The notes below the pieces were generated by a model. That model made no database searches. It was not told where the DNA came from and saw nothing but the letters and a program-made list of their open reading frames with translations. From contig JALIGW010000002.1 of NCBI GenBank assembly GCA_023053685.1, positions 250,304,356-250,368,355 on the forward strand: DNA of 64,000 bases, written 5' to 3'. A program made the translations under genes and the position numbers. This DNA comes from Diadophis punctatus similis (lineage: Eukaryota > Chordata > Lepidosauria > Squamata > Dipsadidae). Positions 20,481-31,651 of the stretch are shown here, one piece after another; the stretch's first letter is position 1, and every line of letters starts with the position of its first letter.

Positions 20481-21219
20481 TTTTAAAATACTATTGAACA
20501 TTTTGACTGTTCAGTTTATTTATTTATAAAATTTATTGGCCATCAACCTTACCATGACATACCTTTATGTCATGCTTATGTCATGCATTTATGCTTAGAG
20601 ACATAAAAAATGCATAAACATTAAAACACATTAAGGAACACAGATATAAGTTGGCACTGTCCTGTGGCATTATGCTTCATGATTGGGCCACTTAGTGACA
20701 CAGATGCCAGTCCCAATTGCAGTCAGTATGTGAGGACTGCTTCAATTGGTTGTGGAAGGTGTTTTCTGCCCTTGGAGCACAGGATTTCCATGGGCAAAAC
20801 TGGTGCTTCAAATTTTGCAGAGGCTTTAGGCATCATTTCATCAGTTAAAGTGCCCACATCTGTAAAGTTAGTGTCATGCAGATTGACAGTTGTGGCTTGG
20901 TTAAATAAAAAACAGTCGAAGTGTGTGTGTTGATGGGTCAATGCATTTATTCAGCTGAATAAAGACAGGTCCCTCTTAAGAAGGAAGGAGCCCTGAGCAT
21001 AGTGTCAGTTAGATATTTATACATTTCTTTGCTTTCACTTCATTACCTAAGAGGCAGCTGGCACACAAAAGATAGTCAAGCATGCCTTCTGTGGTTTTGG
21101 TCACATGCCTAACTCACAGACTAGTGGTTTCCTGTAAAAGTTCCATGGCCTCAGAAGCCTGTTGAGGCCTGAATTTCAGCCTTGCTATTTCAACAGATGA
21201 GTAATCATCATCTGCTTCT
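20481..21219 (-). repeat. Unassigned repeat, LTR-retroelement-like
   Basis: Copies are at 33712-34080 and 35458-36010. On the minus strand TGTTGAAATAGC (near 21192) leads to TATAAATATC (near 21015) and AATAAATGCATT (near 20945), then a short open stretch, an order that fits an LTR followed by internal sequence. No primer-binding site or coding motif is recognised, so the class is uncertain. Confidence 0.35.
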
Positions 21220-21321
21220 ATGATTTTACATATCAGGACATAGTAAAAATCATTTGGTCCTTAGAAGTTCTTAAAAGTAGGTAAATACAACCACAGATGA
21301 GCAACAACACATGACATATTA

Positions 21322-21705
21322 CAGTGATGGTGAACCTTTTTTGGTTCGCGTGCCAAAAGGGGGGGGGGAATGCAGGGGATCACGTGTGTGCGTGCCCACA
21401 CTTATAATTCCATGCACCCCCGCACATGCACGCATGACCCCCCTGCTCCCAGCAAGCAATGGCACGCCCATTTTTCGCTCTCCCCAGGCTCCAGAGCCTT
21501 TCTAGGAGCCTGGGGAGGGCGAAAATGGCTTTCCCCACCCCCTCTGGAGGCTGGAAACAGCCTGTTTCCCGACTCCCAGTGGGCCCAGAAGGCCCGAAAA
21601 TCAACCGGCTGGTGCACACATGCACGCCGGACCTGAGCTCGCGTGCCCACCAATATGGCTCCGCGTGCCACTTGTGGCACCCGTGTCATAGGTTCGCCAT
21701 CACGG
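21322..21705 (-). mobile_element. Non-autonomous hAT element, copy 4
   Basis: The termini are CAGTGATGGTGAACC and ATAGGTTCGCCATCACGG, with an exact 8-bp duplication ACATATTA at 21314-21321 and 21706-21713. It is nearly identical to 32145-32526 but in the other orientation. It interrupts Tc1 copy 2; copy 3 at 36315 shows the empty site. Confidence 0.9.
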
Positions 21706-22205
21706 ACATATTACATCAGGTCATAATTTATTTTATAAAAAGAAAGCCAAAACGGAGAAGTCGTGTGTGAAAAAAGTATGATTCAATAATTTATAGAACC
21801 ACCTTTAGCAGCAACAACTAGAAGTAATTCTTTTATGTATGACTTTATCAGTCTCTTGCAGCGTTGTGGAGGATTTTTGGCTCACTCTTTTTTACAACAT
21901 TGCTTCAGTTCATTGAGGTGTGTGGGTGTTTTATAAAGCACAAGTCTCTTGGGGTCCTGCCAATCAGGTCGAGGTCTGGACTTTCACTGCCATGGCAACA
22001 CCTTGATTCTTTTCTTTTCCAGCCATTCTGTTGTAGATTTGCTGATGTGTTTTGCGACCATTGTCCTGTTGCATAGTCCTATATCAGCACCAGCTTTAGC
22101 TATTGGACAAATGGCGTCACATTTGACTCTAGAATACATTTGTATACAAAGGGGTTCATGGTCGATTCAAAGAGTGTAAGAAATCCAGGTCCTGTTGCTC
22201 TAAAG

Positions 22206-22340
22206 CAGGGGTCTCCAACCTTGGCAACTTTAAGATTTGTGGACTTCAACTCCCAGAATTCCTCAGCCAGCAAAGCTGGCTGAAGAACTCTGTGAGTTGA
22301 AGTCCACAAGTCTTAAAGTTGCCAAGGTTGGAGACCCCTG
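22206..22340. mobile_element. Palindromic fold-back hAT MITE (CAGGGGTCTCCAACC)
   Basis: The element is essentially one long inverted repeat, with arms of about 60 bp around CCCAGAATTCC. The ends CAGGGGTCTCCAACC and GGTTGGAGACCCCTG are flanked by an exact 8-bp duplication CTCTAAAG at 22198-22205 and 22341-22348. The 8-bp duplication places it with hAT elements despite its lack of an interior. Confidence 0.9.
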
Positions 22341-22731
22341 CTCTAAAGCAAGCCCAAATCATCACCCCTCCACCACTGTGCTTGATGGTTTGTATGAGAT
22401 GCTTGTGCTGATATGCTGTCTTTGGTTTTCGTCAAGCGTGTCACTGTGCATTACAGCCAAACATCAGAGAAGAGGCTTTCTCCAGGCAACCCTTCCAAAC
22501 GAACCATACTTGTTCAGTCTTTTTCTAATTGCACTGTCATGAATCTTAACAATTAACATGCTAACTGAAGCCTGTAGAGTCTGAGATATAACACTTTGTG
22601 TTTTTTTAGCAATTTTTCTAGCCATTGCATTGTCTGACCTTGGGGCAACTTTTTTTGGATGTCCATTCCTGTGAAGATTGGCAACCTACTTGAATGCTTC
22701 CCACTTGTGAATAATCTTCATCCCTGTAGAA

Positions 22732-22870
22732 CAGTGTTTCCCAACCTTGGCAACTTGAAGATATCTGGACTTCAATTCCCAGAATTCCCCAGCCAGCATT
22801 CGCTGGCTGGGGAATTCTAGGAGTTGAAGTCCAGATATCTTCAAGTTGCCAAGGTTGGGAAACACTGCCA
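22732..22870. mobile_element. Palindromic fold-back MITE (CAGTGTTTCCCAACC)
   Basis: This is a sister family to the one at 22206, with arms of about 60 bp and ends CAGTGTTTCCCAACC and GGTTGGGAAACACTG. The flanks CTGTAGAA (before) and GTGTAGAA (after) form a one-mismatch 8-bp duplication, and the uninserted Tc1 at 51537 reads CTGTAGAATG. Another copy is at 34284-34394. Confidence 0.85.
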
Positions 22871-23149
22871 GTGTAGAATGATGGATTTTAAATTGTTTGG
22901 AAATGGCCTTTTAAACTTTTCCAAATTGATGGGCAGCAACAATTCCTTTTCTAAGATCATTGCTGATATCTTTACTCTTTGGCATTGTGTCAACACACAC
23001 CTCAATGCTGGAGACAAGGAAACTCCTACAACTTTGGCTTTTATAGATGTAGTCACACTTGCTGATGATCAATTGATCAAGGGCACTTTTATTAGCAGCA
23101 CTTGGCTGCTATTTGATCTCTTTATAGTATGGAAGCAGTGAGAAATTTC

Positions 23150-23345
23150 CTAATGGTGAGAACAAGTAACCAGCAGAACAGCTTGCCTTCAGAAGTTGTG
23201 GTGCTCCATCACTGGAGGCTTTTCAGAAGAGACAAGACAGCCACTTGTCTGAAATGGTATAGGTCAGGGTGTCCTGTTTGAGCTGAGGCTGAATTAGAAG
23301 ACCTGCAAAGTCCCTTCCAATTGTGTTATTCTCTTCTGTTCTGTT
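23150..23345 (+). repeat. CR1 LINE 3' end within Tc1 copy 2
   Basis: GTTGTGGTGCTCCATCACTG to TTATTCTCTTCTGTTCTG is the CR1 3' UTR. It is present at the same place in copies 1, 3 and 4, so it is an ancestral insertion. Confidence 0.8.
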
Positions 23346-23622
23346 GCAATAATATTTATGATGTCCTGATAAGTAAAAGCATAGAAATATACAGTACTTT
23401 CTTTTTCACTTGACTGTATTTGAAAACAACCCTTTGCTAAGAATTTGTGATTGACCCAGTCAACAAGTGAATTTCATCATTGAATGGAGATTTGAACTTG
23501 GATCTGGGAGTGTGCAGAACGACCCTTGAGTTATCAAAGACATGCACAGAGAAACGTGGGATTGCAGTAGATATCCAGTAGATATGTGTAATTATCCAAT
23601 CATACACACAGATATTTATTTA

Positions 23623-24618
23623 CCGTATTTTTCGGAGTATAAGATGCAACTTTTTACCCCCCAAAAGAGGGTGAAAACTTGGGTGCGTCTTATACACCGA
23701 ATGTAGCCCCAGCCACCCCCACCCTTTGGCCTCTGTCTTCCAGCAATTTACCTGTTTGCAGCAAAGAGGGAAGAGCCTGTAAAGCCAAGCAAGTCAGTAG
23801 CAGCTTCCTGACCTACAGCTGATTTGCCACGTGCTAAAATGAAGGTGAAACTAGCTTGCAAAGAGGCAAATAGCTGGGAGAGACACGCAGATTTTTATTT
23901 TATGCTGAACTGCATGCAAGGGGGTAAGTTAATTATTATAAATGTCTGTAGAATGTTCAAATTATTTTTTTTAAAGACTGCTTTATTATTGTTGTATGGC
24001 CAGGGGTCTCCAACCTTGGCAATTTTAAGACTTGTGGACTTCAACTCCCAGAATTCCACAGCCAGCTTTGTTAGCTTTGCTGGCTGTGGAATTCTGGGAG
24101 TTGAAGTCCACAAGTCTTAAAGTTGCCAAGGTTGGAGACCCCTGTAAATCTAGACAACTTAACAAAATAAAGAAGCTTTTTAAAATAAATGCTTGCTCTG
24201 AAGAGGCCCAGTGCTATTGTATCTTCTTTTAAATAATAGAGAATAATGTATACTTCCAGAAATTTTAATTAATTTTAACAGCTCTGTACAAGTATAGTCT
24301 GAAATGTGACAGTGTCCTGTTTAGTATTAGAGTTAAATCCTGACTTACCTTGGAGTAGATCTATTTAAATAATTGGGAGGAGTTAGTGTGACTACATTTA
24401 AGAAAACTTTCTGGCATAATGTACATTTCTCCAATTGTTCGCTATTTCTATGGGTCAGGCACACATGCACAGAAATACACAGCAAACAGTGTATATCATC
24501 TGTGCTATTTGCTGTTTGGCAAATTGCTTGGAGGCAGAGGCCTTTTTCCCTTGTTTTCCTCCCTCAAAACTAAGGTGCGTCTTATACCCTGGTGCGTCTT
24601 ATACTCTGGAAAATACGG
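23623..24618. mobile_element. DNA transposon fragment with CCGTATTTTTCGGAGTAT termini
   Basis: The inverted termini CCGTATTTTTCGGAGTAT and ATACTCTGGAAAATACGG have adjoining GGTGCGTCTTATAC repeats. It is about 1 kb, with no transposase. Both flanks are TATTTA-rich, so the target duplication cannot be read. A fold-back element (24001-24144) is nested in it. Relatives are at 48571 and 63885. I cannot name the superfamily. Confidence 0.7.
24001..24144. mobile_element. Palindromic fold-back hAT MITE, second copy
   Basis: It has the same ends as 22206 (CAGGGGTCTCCAACC and its complement) and arms of about 65 bp around GGAATTC...CTGTGG. The flanks TGTATGGC and TAAATCTA do not match, so the target duplication is lost or the site rearranged. 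Confidence 0.8.
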
Positions 24619-25082
24619 TATTTATTTATTGTTCAATCTTATAGGCCGCCCAACTCCCGAGGGACTCTGGGTGGCATACAACATAAAAAATGAACAATCA
24701 AATAAAACAGTAATAGAAAAGGTTAAAAATACATATAAAAGTTAAAAACATTAGCCATCATTCATACACAGGGGTGACCACATATATTCTCATTGGTCTC
24801 TATCCCCACGCCTGCCGGAAGAGCCAGATTTTAACGGCTTTACGGAAGGCAGCAAGGTGGGGATAGTCCGGATCTCCGGCAGTAGTTGGTTCCACAGAGA
24901 CGGAGCTGCCACAGAGAAGGCTCTCCCCCGCAGACCCGCCAACCAGCATTGCTTGGCTGACGGGACCTGGAGGAGACCAACTCTGTGGGCCCTAACCGGT
25001 CGTAGGGAGGTACATGGCAGGATGCGGTCCCGAAGGTATCCTGGTCCTGAGCCATATAGGGCTTTAAAGGTAATAATCTTTA
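24619..25082 (-). mobile_element. L2 LINE 3' end, inverted copy
   Basis: On the minus strand it reads the ORF2 C-terminus (GACCGCATCCTGCCATGTAC...) and ends with the L2 3' UTR, GGGCGGCCTATAA-type sequence and an (AAATA)n tail at 24619-24645. It matches 2260-2766 and 28250-28705. Confidence 0.85.
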
Positions 25083-25483
25083 TGTTATGATATGTTAAAA
25101 TGCAATCAGTGTTTACTTATAGAAATAGCACAGTCCAAATAAACAGTCCAGGTCATACAGGTTCAAGTCAGTCAATATCAAGAAGTACAATAATCTTACC
25201 AGCCTGTCTTTGTACACATCAAACAAAGATTACAGCTTAGAAACACATCAAACTATCATAGAATAACACAGAGTTCACTATATCAGTCAAAGACTCAATA
25301 ACGAATGAATCAGCAGAGAGAAAGAATCTTGATCTCTAGCTCCCTCTTATGGCCAATTGCAACACTACAGCCAATCAGAATATAGAAAACATTTTTAAAG
25401 CTATATTACTTAAATATATACAAACTTACATTGATGGCTTGTTTATATATTACCAATCCAACCGTTTGGACAGAGTTATAACA
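25083..25483 (-). mobile_element. Solo LTR-like sequence
   Basis: It begins TGTTATGATATG and ends GAGTTATAACA, so both strands have TG...CA ends with short inverted repeats. The minus strand carries TTTATATATT and a GGGAGCTAGAGATC stretch usual in Ty3-type LTRs. The 5-bp flanks (CTTTA and GTTTT) do not match. No internal region is attached. It resembles 54573-54992 in its terminal bases. Confidence 0.5.
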
Positions 25484-25631
25484 GTTTTCCATGTGTCAAA
25501 TGAATCATGGTTAATGTAAGAGCTTATTGGAGCATAATGGCATGTTTGCTTTTTCATTGTAATGTAAACTTTTCTTTTTTTTTCTCATCTTCTGCAACCA
25601 TTAAAGATACCCTTTTATTTGAATCTTTTAG
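25484..25631 (+). other. Intron end before the ZNF-B exon
   Basis: Conserved with 7345-7481, 37950-38083 and 52190-52334. It ends in TTTGAATCTTTTAG, a candidate acceptor. The 2 kb between 23512 and 25484 is insertions relative to the other units. Confidence 0.5.
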
Positions 25632-27660
25632 ACAAAGAAGAAGGCAATAAGCGCACTCTGAAGAACTGAGGATAACAAGAAACATTGAATAGCAAAACAA
25701 GTCAGTCCAGAAATCAAAATATTTTCCATTTCCTTCAGAGAGGCACAAAATTCTTCATCTTCCTTGGCAATTGAGAAAGAAACGAGAGAAAATCAAGAAG
25801 AGATTTCTAGCTGGGGAAAGTAGAGGGTGAAATTCAAGCATACGTTACATGGAAAGTCAAGGGAGATTATTTTTTCATTGAGGAAAAGAGGGAAATATCT
25901 TGAAGTCATTGGGGAGGAAGTTTTCAATTGGAAAGCCATGTAGAGCAGACTATTGCAGGCCTCGCTCTGGGAGAAGAAAATACCACTAAATCAAAGTACC
26001 ACTAAAGAAGGGATCATCCATATTTTTGACCACCTCAAAAATATTAGTTGTGGAAGAGCTCCATAAAAGCACCTGTTGTGGGAAAGATACAACTTGCAAA
26101 TCACAGCTGATTACGCCTGAGAGGATCCCAACTGGAGAAAAGGTATATAATGCTCTAAATGTGGCAAAACCTTTGATCAGAAGAACTCTGTTGTGGTTCT
26201 TGGAAGGACCCACATAGGAGAGAAGCTTTACAAGTACTTCCAATGCAATAAATGTTTTAGCGAGCATGGCAATGTGGATTCACACCAAGGAGAAACCGTT
26301 AGAATGTCCTGATTGTGGGAAATCTTTCTGTGATAACTCCAGCCTGGTGATACACCAGAGGATTCACACAGGAGAGAAACCGTTTGAATGTCCTGTTTGT
26401 GGGAAAAGTTTCAGTCAGCATTCCAACATGGTGACACACCAGAGCACTCACACAGGAGACAAACCGTTTGAATGTTCTATTTGTGGGAAAAGTTTTAGTA
26501 AGAATTCTAGCCTTATTGGCCACCAGAGGACTCACACAGGAGAAAAACCCTTTGAATGTCCTGATTGTGGAAGAAGTTTCAGTCAGCATTGCAACCTGGT
26601 GACACACCAGAGGACTCACACAGGAGAGAAACCCTTTGAGTGTCCTGATTGTGGTAAAAGTTTCAGTCACAATTCCAGCCTGGTGAAACACCAGTGGACT
26701 CACACAGGAGAGAAACCCTTTAAATGTCCTGACTGTGGGAAAAGTTTCAGTCAGAATTCCAGCCTTATTGGCCACCAGAGGATTCACACAGGAGAGAAAG
26801 CTTTTAAATGTCCTGATTGTTGTAAACATTTCAGCAAGAATTCCAACTTGGTGACACACCAGTGGACTCACACAGGAGAGAAAACCTTGAACTGTCCTGA
26901 TTGTGGTAAAAGTTTCAGTCAGAATTCTAACCTTGTGAGAGACCAGATGACTTACACCAGGAAGAAAATGTTTGAATGTCCTGAGTGTGGGAAATGTTTC
27001 AGTGATAATTCAAACTTGGTGACACACCAGAGAACTCACACAGGGGAGAAACCCTTTGAATGTCCTGATTGTGGGAAAAGTTTCAGTACCAATTCCAGCC
27101 TGGTTAGACACCAGAGGATTCACACAGGAGAGAAACCATTTCAATGTCCTGAGTGTGGGAAAAGTTTCAGTTACAATTCAACCCTTGTGACACACCAGAG
27201 GACACACACAGGAGAAACCCTTTAAATGTCCTGACTGGGAAAAGTTTCGGTCACAATTCCTACCTCATTGGCTACCAAATGATTCACGCAGGAGAGAAAC
27301 CGTTTGAATGTCCTGATTGTGGGGAAAGTTTCAGTCAGAATTCCACCCTGGTTCAACACCAGAGGATTCACACAGGAGAGAAACACTTTCAATGTCCTGA
27401 TTATGGTAAAAGTTTCAGCAAAAATTCCAACCTGGTGAAACACCAGAGGAGTCACACAGGAGAGAAACCATATCAGTGTCCAGACTGTGGGAAATATTTC
27501 AGTATTAGGACTAGCCTTCTAAATCAAAAACTTATATACACGGGAGAAACCATTTGTGTGCCCCCAGTGTGGATGCTGCTTTGGGAAACTTTCTACCCTT
27601 ATGGCACACAAGAAAATCCACATGAGGCCCAAAATGATGAGTGTAGAGAAGGTTTGAATT
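25632..27660 (+). pseudogene. C2H2 zinc-finger gene ZNF-B, frameshifted
   Basis: The largest open part (26266-27225) starts at ATG 26266 and encodes 11 fingers; the eighth has lost both histidines (Asp and Tyr instead). Two 2-bp deletions near 27214 and 27236 (GGAGAAAC for GGAGAGAAAC; GACTGGGAAA for GACTGTGGGAAA) throw the frame. Four more fingers follow in a shifted frame (27240-27535), then a 4-bp loss at the ACACGGGAGAAACC site shifts it again, so the conserved last finger and the tail MRPKMMSVEKV are out of frame. The first finger upstream (26130-26215) has a 1-nt deletion shared with ZNF-C and ZNF-D. An 11-finger protein could still be made, but decay is the likelier reading. Confidence 0.8.
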
Positions 27661-28249
27661 TCATTTCTAATGTCCCATTGTAAGTCTAGCTGAGAAATTG
27701 ACTTTTACATTTGACTATAAAGAATTTGCCTCATTTTTCAAAGGCAAATATGTAATGGTATTAGATGGGGAGGAGGAAAGAAAAAATTGCAACGTATTAG
27801 TTTGATAATGCCTATCTGGCCATCAGCCAGAGAAGTTGCTGCACATAGATACTCCTCAAGTTATGAATGGAATGAATCCTGCCCACTCCATCCATAACTC
27901 GAGAATTCATGGGAGTGAACTTGTACATTGAACGACATCACTCCCACCTTTTGCCCTTGCATTTGCTGATTTCTCATCCCGGATCAGCCTGATGAGACCT
28001 CCCGTGCTGAGAAAGCAGCCCCAGGAGGCTGCGTGCAGTGTCTCGGGGCTGCTTTCTCGTCGGCAAATTATTTGAGGATTGCGTCCCTGTAGTCTTTGGC
28101 AGCCCTTTGTCAAAAGCCTTTGCCTGTAGGGACAGGGCTTTGGAGGGAGGTGCCCGTTTCTCCCAAGTTCCGCTGGTGCCAACAAAGGCTTTTTGCAAAG
28201 GACTCCTGAAGCCTACAGGAATGCAATCTCCCTGTATTGAGTTTAATTT
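27661..28249 (+). other. Zinc-finger unit 3' flank (unit 2)
   Basis: No gene. 27661-27845 is conserved 3' UTR. From about 27848 (ATACTCCTCAAGTTATGAAT) the sequence matches the left part of the element at 55625-56423, so a DNA-transposon remnant fills it. Confidence 0.5.
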
Positions 28250-28705
28250 AATTTTAATTTAATTTAATGGATTTCTATGCCGCCCAATCCCTGGGGACTC
28301 TGGGCGGCTCACAGCATGTTAGATTCCATTACAAATAAAATGCAATAATTAAAATATATAACAATATCAATACAATAATTAAAAATACAAAAAATACAAA
28401 AGTTAAAAAGAGTATCTCATTACTATCATGGGGGGAGACCCTTATTTAATCTAATTGGTCTCACTTTCACCCCGCCTGCCGGAAGAGCCAAGTTTTTATT
28501 GCTTTCCGGAAGGCCAGTAGGGTGGGGATGGTCCTGATCTCCGGGGGAAGCTGGTTCCACAGGGAGGGAGCTCCCACAGAGAAGGCCCTCCCCCTCGGCC
28601 CCGCCAGCCGGCATTGCTTGGTCGACGGGACCTGGAGGAGGCCAACTCTGTGGGCCCTAACCGGTCATAGGGAGGTATGCGGCAGGATGCGGTCCCGAAG
28701 GTAAC
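28250..28705 (-). mobile_element. L2 LINE 3' end, inverted copy 2
   Basis: On the minus strand it holds the ORF2 C-terminus (GACCGCATCCTGCCGCATAC...), the 3' UTR with GAGCCGCCCAGAGTCCCC and GGGCGGCATAGAAATCC, and an (AAATT)n tail. It lies inside the flank that is continuous in unit 1 (12990-13130), so it inserted after duplication. Confidence 0.85.
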
Positions 28706-28944
28706 CTGGTTGAGGAGAAAAGGGATTGTGGTTTTCTGCACAGGACCTCCAGGTTTATTTGCAACTACTGGTGTGATCTTTGATTTTAGAGGCCTCTTTG
28801 TTAGTCTTTGACGGCTTGTGGGTGAGAGCAGCACCAAGATACTGATACTTTTGTGGTCTCTCACCCCCCCCCCCTTGGTGGGTAGATGTGAGGGGCGAAA
28901 TTGTTATTAGATTTATTATTAGAGTTGGAAGGGACCTTGTAGGT
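28706..28944 (+). other. Unit 2 flank, no gene
   Basis: Paralogous to 12965-13190 (AGAGCAGCACCAAG, TTGGTGGGTAGATGTG). The end, GTTGGAAGGGACCTTGTAGGT, is a repeat-derived stretch carrying the hAT target site. Confidence 0.4.
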
Positions 28945-29036
28945 CAGGGGTGGCCAAACCGTGGCGCATGCGCCAAATGTGGCGCATTGGAAGATTGCAA
29001 GTGTCGTATTGCAATCATTCAACGGACAGAAAAGGC

Positions 29037-29166
29037 TGATGCTTATTATGCAGGAAGAAAGGGATCGGACAACAAGAAGGTCGGAATCACTTTCGCTCTC
29101 TAAAATTTAGCGAGCGAAAGTAATTACGACCACCTTATTGTCTGATCCCCTTCTTCCTGCATAATT
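29037..29166. repeat. Internal long inverted repeat of the 28945 hAT element
   Basis: ATTATGCAGGAAGAAAGGGAT... (from about 29045) pairs with ...CCCCTTCTTCCTGCATAAT (to 29165), arms of about 52 bp with several mismatches around a short loop at TCTAAAATTTAGC. It is either part of the host element or an older nested fold-back element. Confidence 0.7.
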
Positions 29167-30052
29167 CTGGAGAGCGCGCGCAGTTCGAAGTCAAACTCTG
29201 GCAGTGACAAAACGAAGCGACAAAGTGACTTCGGGAGGCAGCTGCAAGCGGCACCTCTGGCGCTTGCCCAACAAGACACCGTTGCCGCGCCGCTCACGGG
29301 CAGTTCGGCGCGGCTTAGCTCTCTGTCCACTCAGCCGGCTGTCAATCATTCTCCCCTCCCAGCCACTCACTCACCCATCCATCCACCTCGCGGCAGGGCA
29401 GGCGGGCGGGCTGGAAATCGCGGGAGACAAGAATGAGGGCAAAAGGAAAAGAAAGGAGGTGGGGGAGGGAGAGAGAAAGAGAGAGAGAGGGAAAAGAGAT
29501 GACGTAGCTATTTAGCTGCCTTTTTTCCGTACCGCGATCCATTTGAGTGGGAACAGGACGCACAGGCACGCGCGCCCCACACCGACCCGCGCTCCTAAAT
29601 AGCTTGTGGTTCTTTGAGGTTCATGGGACTGGTTTCCATCCCATCTTCTTCAGGATTATTCTCCTGCCAGCTCCCCAAATTTGGGCCATCAAAACTGATT
29701 TTCAACTAGGATTGACTTATGGTCTCAAACTTTTCTAGAATGAAAACTTCTCATCGTAACATGTATCAGGTGTTTTTTTTGGCACAAACAGTAAACTTTG
29801 GAGAGAAAGAATAAATGGGGGCTCTGACCCTTCCAGACAATGTAAAGTTATAGCTTTATATTACAGTGCACATTATCCTGAAGATACTGGCATTCGATTC
29901 ATCACATTGTGACAAATAAGCCTCCCATAAAAGGAGATCTGCCAGAGGCAAATTAGCCATATAGGGATGGATTCCTTGCGCCTACTTATTTTTTTAAAAT
30001 AGGTCTCATAACTGAACCCATCTTAATATTTTCAACACGTGCTTGAGTTGTA

Positions 30053-30121
30053 TGGCCGCCCTGAGTCCTACGGGAGTGGGGCGGCATACAAAAAACGACC
30101 AACAAAATAAATAAATAATAA
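30053..30121 (+). repeat. L2 3' tail insert in the hAT element
   Basis: GCCGCCCTGAGTCCTACGGG and GGGGCGGCATACAAA, then (AAATA)n, as at 638-722. Confidence 0.7.
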
Positions 30122-30204
30122 ATGGCGGATCTGAACTCGTCTGCAAAAAATTTGACGGATGGTATGCTTACGGTTGGCCACCACTGTTGTAGGTTTATTT
30201 TTGT

Positions 30205-30705
30205 ATGTTTTGTATTTGTTTATTTGTCAAGCATATAAAATTATAAACAAAGTATAAACAGTAAACATGATTGAATATATATGTAATAGTACAAGCATGA
30301 ATAAGAGTAAAAAGAGGTAAGAATATATGTGAACATTAGGACAGGAATGGTAGGCACGATTGTGCGCTTATGCACACTCCTTAACGACCTCTTAGGAATG
30401 GGGTGAGGTCGATGGTAGATAATCTGAGGTTGAAGTTTTTGGGGTTTGGGGAAGAAACTACTGAGTCAGGTAAAGTGTTCCAGGCGTTAACAACTCTGTT
30501 GTTGAAGTCAAATTTTTTGCAATCAAGTCTGGAGCGATTTACATTAAGTTTGTATCTATTGTGAGCTCTTGTATTATTGTGGTTGAAGCTGAAGTAGTCA
30601 TTAACAGGTAGGACATTGAGGCAGATAATTTTGTGAGCTACACTTAGATCAGATCGAAGGCGGCGGAGTTCTAAATTTTGAAGTCCCAAAAGTCCAACCC
30701 TCTGC
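30205..30705 (-). mobile_element. LINE 3' end (ORF2 C-terminus), minus strand
   Basis: The minus strand encodes about 100 residues ending at 30381 (LQNLELRRLRSDLSVAHKI, then FDFNNRVVNAWNTLP), the typical C-terminal domain of CR1/Rex1/Jockey-like LINE polymerases. An AT-rich 3' UTR and A-rich tail extend down to about 30205. The precise clade is not certain. Confidence 0.65.
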
Positions 30706-31651
30706 TCAAGCAGGAGTTCCTACACCATTTGATAATGTTTAATTTCTAAAACAGCGTTGCATAAGAATGTTGAATAGCTTTGAGAAAGACAAATAAAGGA
30801 AAGCGTCAGCATTTCTGTAAACAAAAGACGGTTTCCTGTTCTTTCACTTGTCTCTCAGGACTCCCTAATTTTTTTTTTCAAAAATTTATCCTTCAAATAT
30901 AGGGAGGAACATTATTTGTAGCAGCAAAAGTGACATTTTAGCTATGCAGATGAATGATCCTGATTTTTCTGGGATTGGAAGACACCAATGAATCCCAAGA
31001 TCGTTTATTTCCCCAAATATTTCCCCACCATTCAAAAAGACATGTTACAATTTTTTTAGTAGCTCTCGTTACATGAAGGACACCCAACAAGCAGAACCAG
31101 GCCAAGTGCGTGTGTAGAAACCAAGAGGCTCTTGGTCTGAGTCTTAAGCCCAAGTGATTTCAAATTTAGACATATGCAACATTTCTATTTAAAATAGTAA
31201 AAATATATTTAATCAATTTTCCTTGTTTTCTTTCCTTAGTGTCACATTTTAGTGTACCATCTTTATCATGTCTCATCTTATTATAGTTAGGAGTTGGAAA
31301 CACTTGCAATGATCCCAAAGCCACTGAATCTCTTACAGGGCTATATAACAATATTAAGCAGAATTAAATGAAGCCAACCTAAGAGTCGGAGGGGATGGTC
31401 TACAGGGCGAGGTCAAAAGCCGTAAGTCCCCACTCAGACGAACGGTCCATTTCCTCAGAATCAAAAGTTGAAGCTGAGATTGAAAGGTGTATAAAGTATG
31501 TGGAGGATATTGGATCTTGAAAGCTGCAGCTTTGAATTTGGGGCTGGCGCAGCAGGAACAGCTGAATGGATAGATTTTGTGGGGAGGAAGAAAGCCCAGT
31601 TTGGTGGTCACCAGGCTAGAGCCTGAGAGACACTCATTTCCGGTCCTACTT
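30706..31651 (+). other. Unit 2 flank, no gene
   Basis: Colinear with 13205-13219 plus 14205-15580 of unit 1, minus the CR1-L3, hAT and SINE inserts of that unit. Module A (31520-31640) is at its end. Used here as the empty-site reference. Confidence 0.5.

Larger units (their letters stand above)
21220..23416 (-). mobile_element. Tc1-like transposon copy 2
   Basis: Minus-strand transposase relic. The DDE-core remnants lie at 21860-22100 and 22140-22470, and the N-terminal region at 22540-23090. The right terminal repeat TTTCTTTTTCACTTGACTG ends at 23416 next to TA. The left terminal repeat is lost. It is interrupted by a hAT element (21322-21705), two fold-back elements (22206, 22732) and the ancestral CR1 end (23150-23345). 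The transposase lacks part of its middle (near 22465) and cannot be active. Confidence 0.8.
28945..30186. mobile_element. Long non-autonomous hAT element (CAGGGGTGGCCAAACC)
   Basis: The termini CAGGGGTGGCCAAACCGTGG and CGGTTGGCCACCACTG have an exact 8-bp duplication TTGTAGGT at 28937-28944 and 30187-30194. At 1,242 bp it is the largest hAT copy in the window. It contains a 50-bp-arm hairpin (29037-29166), a CpG-rich region (29170-29430), a GA-rich run (29456-29492) and an L2 tail (30053-30121). No transposase frame is recognised. Confidence 0.88.

Noticed and set aside
20645..20940. A host exon in the repeat at 20645-20940 (72-89 codons open on either strand)
   Set aside because: It recurs at 33712 and 35458 with disruptions and next to LTR-like signals; no known protein family is recognised.
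29450..29495. GA-rich tract as a regulatory GAGA element
   Set aside because: It is a simple low-complexity run inside a non-autonomous hAT element, without support for a regulatory role.
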